Below, piece by piece: positions 59,901-64,000 of a stretch of 64,000 bases of DNA (positions are counted from its first letter, which is position 1; each line of letters begins with the position of its first letter). Both the position numbers and the translations under genes were made by a program. Location: assembly GCF_048771995.1 (NCBI RefSeq), contig NC_133028.1:2128501-2192500 (forward strand), read 5' to 3'. This DNA is from Taeniopygia guttata. Taxonomy: Eukaryota > Chordata > Aves > Passeriformes > Estrildidae. A model generated the notes under the pieces. The model was not told the DNA's origin, searched no databases, and worked only from the letters and a program-made list of their open reading frames with translations.

Positions 59901-62900
59901 GTGGGCACAGCTGCCCAGCTCGCTCTGAAACCAGGTGCCCAGCGTGTGTATGGGGATGAAGTTGGCCTGGAGCTCACAGTTGGGGTTGAGGAGCAGCCCG
60001 TGGAGCCTGGACATGAGGCCAGGAGCACGGCCCATGTAGGGGCCCAGGAAGACACGTCTGCAGTCGTAGTCGTTGGCGTAGAGGTTGTCCCAAATGACGG
60101 GGCAGCGCCTCAGGACAGCCTCCACCTCCTCCAGCAGCTCTGCTGAGAGCTCCTGGGACACCACCTTGGGGCCTGGGGCATCAGGGCAGGGACACACGTG
60201 GGCCACAGGGTCCATGAGGGATGGAGGGGGATAAGGGATGGAGGGGGACAAGGGATGGAGGGGGACAAGGGATGGAGGGCACAAGAGATGGAGCAGAACA
60301 AGGGATGGAGGGAGACAGGGGATGGATGGAATGGAACAATGAGTGGACGGGAATAAGGGATGCAGGGGGATAAGGGATGGAGGGGAATAAGGGATGGAGA
60401 AGGATAAGAGATGGAATGTGACAGGGAATGGAGGGAATAAGGGATGGAGCAGGACAAGGGATGGAACAAAACAAGGGATGGAGGGAATAAGGGATGGAGC
60501 AGGACAAGGGATGGAGTGGAATAAGGGATGGAGAAGAATAAGGGATGGAGGGGCACACAACAGGGACACACGGACACGGAGATGAGGTTGCAGCCACCAC
60601 AGCCACGCTCCCCAGTCAGGACAGCAGACCCCCAGCTCAAAGCCCTGCCTGGCTGGGGCTGCACACCCCAGTGTGAGGCACCACAGCAGGACAGCCTGTG
60701 ACCATAGGCTTTGCAGACACACACCCAGAGCTGACCCTGCTGCTCACCTGTCCAGATGACACCGATCCCTGGGAGCAGCTCCTGGCCGATGGTCTGCAGG
60801 TAGCAGGACTGGCTGGGGCTGGGAGAGCAGAGAGAGCTGCAATATTCTGAGGAGAGAGCACAGAGCATCCCCTGAGAGCTGGGGGCCAGGAGAGGAGGGG
60901 CTGCTGCCATCATGGACTAGTCCTAGTCTAGCCCTGAGATGGTCAGAGCTCCCCTGTGTTATGTGTAGTGAAGATAATTCGCACCATTCCCTGTATGAAA
61001 TGTGTAATATTGGATATTTGTTAGATTATGCTCATTTTAGAAGCCCCCCCCCCCCCTCGCAGGCGGAACCTGGTGTATGTTGAAACCCGATTTACAAGTA
61101 AAAGGATGTGGCTGTTGAGAGATGGGACCCCCAGGCACTGATGGATGGATCTCATGGAAATCCTATCATGGAAATCCTCGGACAGATCCATGTGAATGCA
61201 GCATTCCCATAAATTTCATCAAGGGATTCAACAACTCCTGACACTGAATTGTTCTTTTTCATCACCAAAAAAGAAAATCTTATTAACCTATGGATTTTGA
61301 ATGGAAGACTGAGTGCTGAAATCTTGGCCTCAGGTGGAATTTTCCCTATAAAAACCGCTTGTGCCAGAATGGAGGTGTGGGCATGGAGGAAAACCTCTGC
61401 TGAGGCAGGAATCAACACCCAGGGTCGATCCCTGGGCTCAGCACTTTTTTTCGTGTTATTTGACCGCTAATAAAACTATTTTTATTTTTAATTTGGCTGA
61501 ATAAATTTCCATTTCTAACACCTGGGAGGGTGAGGAGTCCAGGGAGAGCTGTGGGGGCTGCCAGGGCACTCAGCTCTCAGCAGGGACAGGGCACCCCACT
61601 CTGAGGGGGCTCCCCGGTTTGGGCAGCTGGGGCTGCAGGGCTGTGGGCAATACCTGTAGGGCAGAAGAGGAAGACAGAGGGCTGGCCCAGCTCCTGGTAC
61701 ACCTCGTTGGCCACAGAGGCCTGAGCCTGTGCCAGGGAGGGGAAGACATCTCTGTCAGCTTGGCACATGCAGGGGTCGATGTCGTCAAAGAGCAGCGCGA
61801 AGGAGCGGCACCCCATGGCAGCCACCTGTGGGCACAGACAGGGGCTGCTGGGATCCCCGGGCAGCAGAGAGCCCCAGGGGGCTGGACAGGGGCATCTGGG
61901 CACGGCACAGCGTGGGGCAGCTCCTGCCTGGGCAGTGCCAAGGGAGTAGCAGCTGCCCATGGAGCAACCCCATCATGCCAGCAGCTCTTTGCCCTCCCTG
62001 GGGACCCAGGAAACTCCAGCCTGTGCCAGCCCTGGGTGCTGCCCAGCAAGTTGTGGGGCTTGGCTGGTCCTTCTCCTGCCCCAGAGAGCCCTCAGCTCTC
62101 TGTCACCATCACAGGGACAGCACATTGGCCACTGGGCAGCCCAGAGCTGGTCCCTCTGTGCAGCAGCAGGAGGGGTTTACACCCTATGCCAGCCACGGGG
62201 TGGGCACGGGGACCACACATAAAAATCACACGTGCCCCTTGTCTGGGAGCAGTGGGATGAAGGAACAGGAACCACACATAAAAATCACACGTGCCCCTTG
62301 CCTGGGAGCAGTGGGATAAAGGAACAGCCCACGGTACCTGCCTGAGTTTTTGCTGCAGCAGGAGCCGGTCCCCAGCGCTGGAGAACACCATGTCCTGGCC
62401 AGCAGAAATGGCAAAAATAAACTCCACCCTTTGCTCTTGGGCAGCTTCGATGAGGGACTTCATGCGGGCTGGGGACAGAGCACAGCGGGCCTGTGAGAGC
62501 TGGGAGGCACTGTGGGGTGGGACAAGGGATGGAGGGGACATGGGATGGAGGGGGATAAGGGATGGAGGGGGATAAGGGATGGAGGGGGATGAGGGATGGA
62601 GGGGGATGAGGGATGGAGGGGGATGAGGGATGGAGAAGGATAAGGGATGGAGGGGAATGAGGGATGGAGAAGGATAAGGGATGCAGGGGGACAAGGGATG
62701 AGGGGGGACAAGGGATGGAGCAGGCCAAGGGATGGAGCAGGCCAAGGGATGGAGGGGAACAAGGGATGGAGAAGGATAAGAGGTGGAATGGGACAAGGAA
62801 TGGAGGGAATAAGGGATGGAGGGGAACAACGGATGGAGAAGGATAAGAGATGGAATGTGACAGGGAATGGAGGGAATAAGGCATGGAGGGGAACAAGGGA

Positions 62901-63762
62901 TGGAATGGGACAAGGGATGGAGCAAAACAAGGGATGGAGGGGGATAAGGGATGGAGGGGAACAAGGAATGGAGCAGGACAAGGGATGGAGGGGGACAGGG
63001 GATGGAGGGGAACAAGGGATGGAGAAGGATAAGAGGTGGAATGGGACAGGGAATGGAGGGGGAAAAGGGACAGAGGGAGACAAGGAATGGACAAGGGATG
63101 GAGGGAGATAAAGGATGGAGCAGGATCAAGGGATGGAATAGGACAAGGGATGGAGGGTACAAGGGATGGAGGGGGATAAGGGGTGGAGGGGAATAAGGGA
63201 TGGAGGGAGAAAAAGGATCAAGCAGGGCAAGGGATGAAGGGGGACAGGGCATGAAGTGGCACAAGGGATGGAAGGAAACAAAGAACGGAGCAGCACAAAT
63301 GGGACAGGGGATGAAACAGGACAATGGGTGGAGGGAGAGTGAACTCCTTGTGAAAGGAAGGAGCTGAGGTCATTGGCAGGGGAGAGGCTCCAGGAGGACC
63401 ATTTCCACTCCCTTAGGACACAGAGGACTTTTGACAAGGGTCTGTGGGCCTGGGTATACTCAAGCACATTGCCTGAGACCCACATGAGAGGTTTAGGCAA
63501 TTCCATATGATGGGCACGGTCTGGGAGTCCTTGGCAAGGTCTGGGGGCCTCCCTGCAGTGGGCAAGGTCCTGGCAGGGTGGAAATAGCTGGGACATGACC
63601 CGTGCTTTGCCCTCAGGGACCTGTGATGCCTGCAGCCCCCCGAGGGGCCCAGCAGAGCCGCTACCTGCCTCATGCTCTGTGTAGGGCTCTCTCCAGAGCA
63701 GCCGGTGCTTCAGCTCGTCCTTGGGCGCGTACATGTAGCAGTTCAGCCCCCGGCGCTGCAGC
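53926..63762 (-). CDS. O-GlcNAcase (OGA)-like protein, N-terminal exon(s) outside the window
   Basis: OGA removes O-linked N-acetylglucosamine from nuclear and cytosolic proteins. Fifteen exons join in phase: 63665-63762, 62338-62468, 61654-61825, 60748-60846, 59888-60172, 59677-59799, 57761-59262, 57511-57685, 57183-57239, 56607-56692, 56263-56367, 55069-55160, 54565-54757, 54313-54484, 53926-54062; about 1141 residues, although the first part of the domain (FYGRPW region) is off the edge. Catalytic features match human OGA: YAPKDE, the Asp pair in [15 protein letters not shown] and [10 protein letters not shown]. The stalk ([28 protein letters not shown]) and the C-terminal acetyltransferase-like domain ([22 protein letters not shown]) are present. 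Exon 57761-59262 encodes a long disordered linker with Thr-Pro-rich repeats. Similarity is clear but well below that expected for the highly conserved vertebrate OGA, so this looks like a second, diverged gene. Confidence 0.93.
56859..56877 (+). promoter_or_regulatory. ZNF143-like site in an OGA-like intron
   Basis: ACTACAGCTCCCAGAACCC closely matches the ZNF143 long-site pattern. It is isolated, with no CpG island, so it may be a chance match or come from an old repeat. Confidence 0.35.
57925..58720 (-). repeat. Coding minisatellite (23-residue TPEE/TPKE repeat) in the OGA-like gene
   Basis: Inside the large linker exon, six consecutive 69-bp units run from 58062 to 58475 with exact length conservation. 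They encode [20 protein letters not shown] plus TSQ and close variants; shorter 39-bp units (VTPEE, RTSPTA type) flank them. All units are multiples of three and keep the frame open. Each full unit has two TP and one SP or LT site, with acidic and basic residues alternating. Confidence 0.95.
60216..60556. repeat. Purine-rich minisatellite, array 1, OGA-like intron
   Basis: Units of about 17 bp, GGGATGGAGGGGGATAA with ACAA, AATAA and GCAGGACAA variants, fill the intron between exons 60748-60846 and 59888-60172. The plus strand is almost pure purine; the array is related to that at 62515-63340. Confidence 0.93.
60957..61520 (+). mobile_element. Solo LTR in an OGA-like intron
   Basis: This 564-bp A/T-rich element begins TGTTA and ends TAACA, flanked by the 4-bp repeat CCTG (60953-60956 and 61521-61524). 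It has CTATAAAAACC near 61347 and AATAAA at 61469-61474 on the plus strand, plus an internal C run near 61046. A 4-bp duplication suggests a class I (gamma-type) element, different from the 6-bp-duplication LTRs elsewhere in the window. Confidence 0.75.
62515..63340. repeat. Purine-rich minisatellite, array 2, OGA-like intron
   Basis: About 820 bp of the same GGGATGGAGGGGGATAA-type units as array 1 lie in the intron between exons 63665-63762 and 62338-62468. Together the two arrays make about 1.2 kb of nearly pure purine DNA on one strand, in two separate introns of one gene. Confidence 0.93.
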
Positions 63763-64000
63763 CTGTGCAGGGAGAGCAGGGAGTCAGCCAGGCTCCACAT
63801 GGGCTCTTGGAGGCAGATCTCAGCCAGTAATCCCAGTGCTGAGCTCTAAGGTTTGTGTCAGACACCAGTAGGATGTGAGGATGTGCCCCCTGCGAGGGTA
63901 GACACCTCCCTCTTTTGGCACTTCTGTATGGAAACCATCGGATATATTAATTTGGTTTTATTTATCCTCCTCAGCAGACAATGCTTTACATTTTCCCATG
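63763..64000. other. Intron at the window edge
   Basis: This is the intron upstream of the first visible OGA-like exon. From about 63840 the sequence becomes A/T-rich and may be the start of another repeat, but too little is present to name it. Confidence 0.5.

Noticed and set aside
59763-60722. Read-through of the OGA-like exon at 59888-60172 beyond its donor
   Set aside because: The alternative frame ends in a stop and loses the [14 protein letters not shown] segment that matches OGA; the acceptor giving 59677-59799 preserves it.
62092-63324. 410-codon frame with HPLSPSIP repeats
   Set aside because: Translation of the purine minisatellite across an intron of the OGA-like gene.

Overview
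The window looks like a gene-dense, GC-rich stretch of a bird chromosome, probably a microchromosome and probably from a songbird. The evidence is short introns with canonical splice sites, CR1 LINE 3' ends, several solo LTRs with clean 6-bp target duplications, many intronic minisatellites, and the vertebrate order AUP1-HTRA2-LOXL3 (human 2p13). The species assignment is inference. No protein or nucleotide search was run; all homology comes from reading translated exons, and exon joins were checked by hand for splice sites and phase.

Layout: 1-6.9 kb has no recognisable gene but ends in a strong CpG island (about 5.0-6.35 kb). 6.98-16.36 kb (+) holds 25 coding exons of a DOCK-A family Rac exchange factor, covering only the C-terminal half with the DHR-2 domain. 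17.29-18.73 kb (-) is a complete six-exon BNIP3/BNIP3L-like mitophagy receptor. 19.18-26.93 kb (-) is complete AUP1, and 27.38-32.89 kb (+) is complete HTRA2, head to head with AUP1 across a CpG-island promoter carrying three ZNF143-like sites. 33-35.3 kb is intergenic with a minisatellite. 35.80-46.50 kb (-) is complete LOXL3, including two tandem, phase-compatible versions of one SRCR exon. 46.5-53.4 kb is probably the LOXL3 5' intron and CpG promoter. 53.93-63.76 kb (-) is an O-GlcNAcase (OGA)-like gene lacking only its N-terminal exon(s), with catalytic residues kept and a coding 69-bp minisatellite in the linker.

The most interesting result is the combination. In human, LOX relatives lie at 5q23, 8p21, 2p13 and 10q24; DOCK-A genes at 10q26, 5q35 and 8p21; BNIP3 relatives at 10q26 and 8p21; OGA at 10q24. 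Next to LOXL3, this window carries an extra DOCK-A gene, an extra BNIP3 gene and an extra OGA gene. That is what the 2p13 member of the same whole-genome-duplication paralogon would look like if mammals had lost those three copies. The products act in different places (Rac signalling, mitophagy, ER-associated degradation and lipid droplets, mitochondrial proteolysis, extracellular cross-linking, O-GlcNAc removal), so the neighbourhood reflects ancestry rather than one pathway.

Mobile elements: at least eight LTR-type insertions lie in introns, two of them bracketing a 59-nt DOCK exon within about 20 bp on each side. CR1 fragments and at least nine tandem-repeat blocks account for most long spurious open frames.
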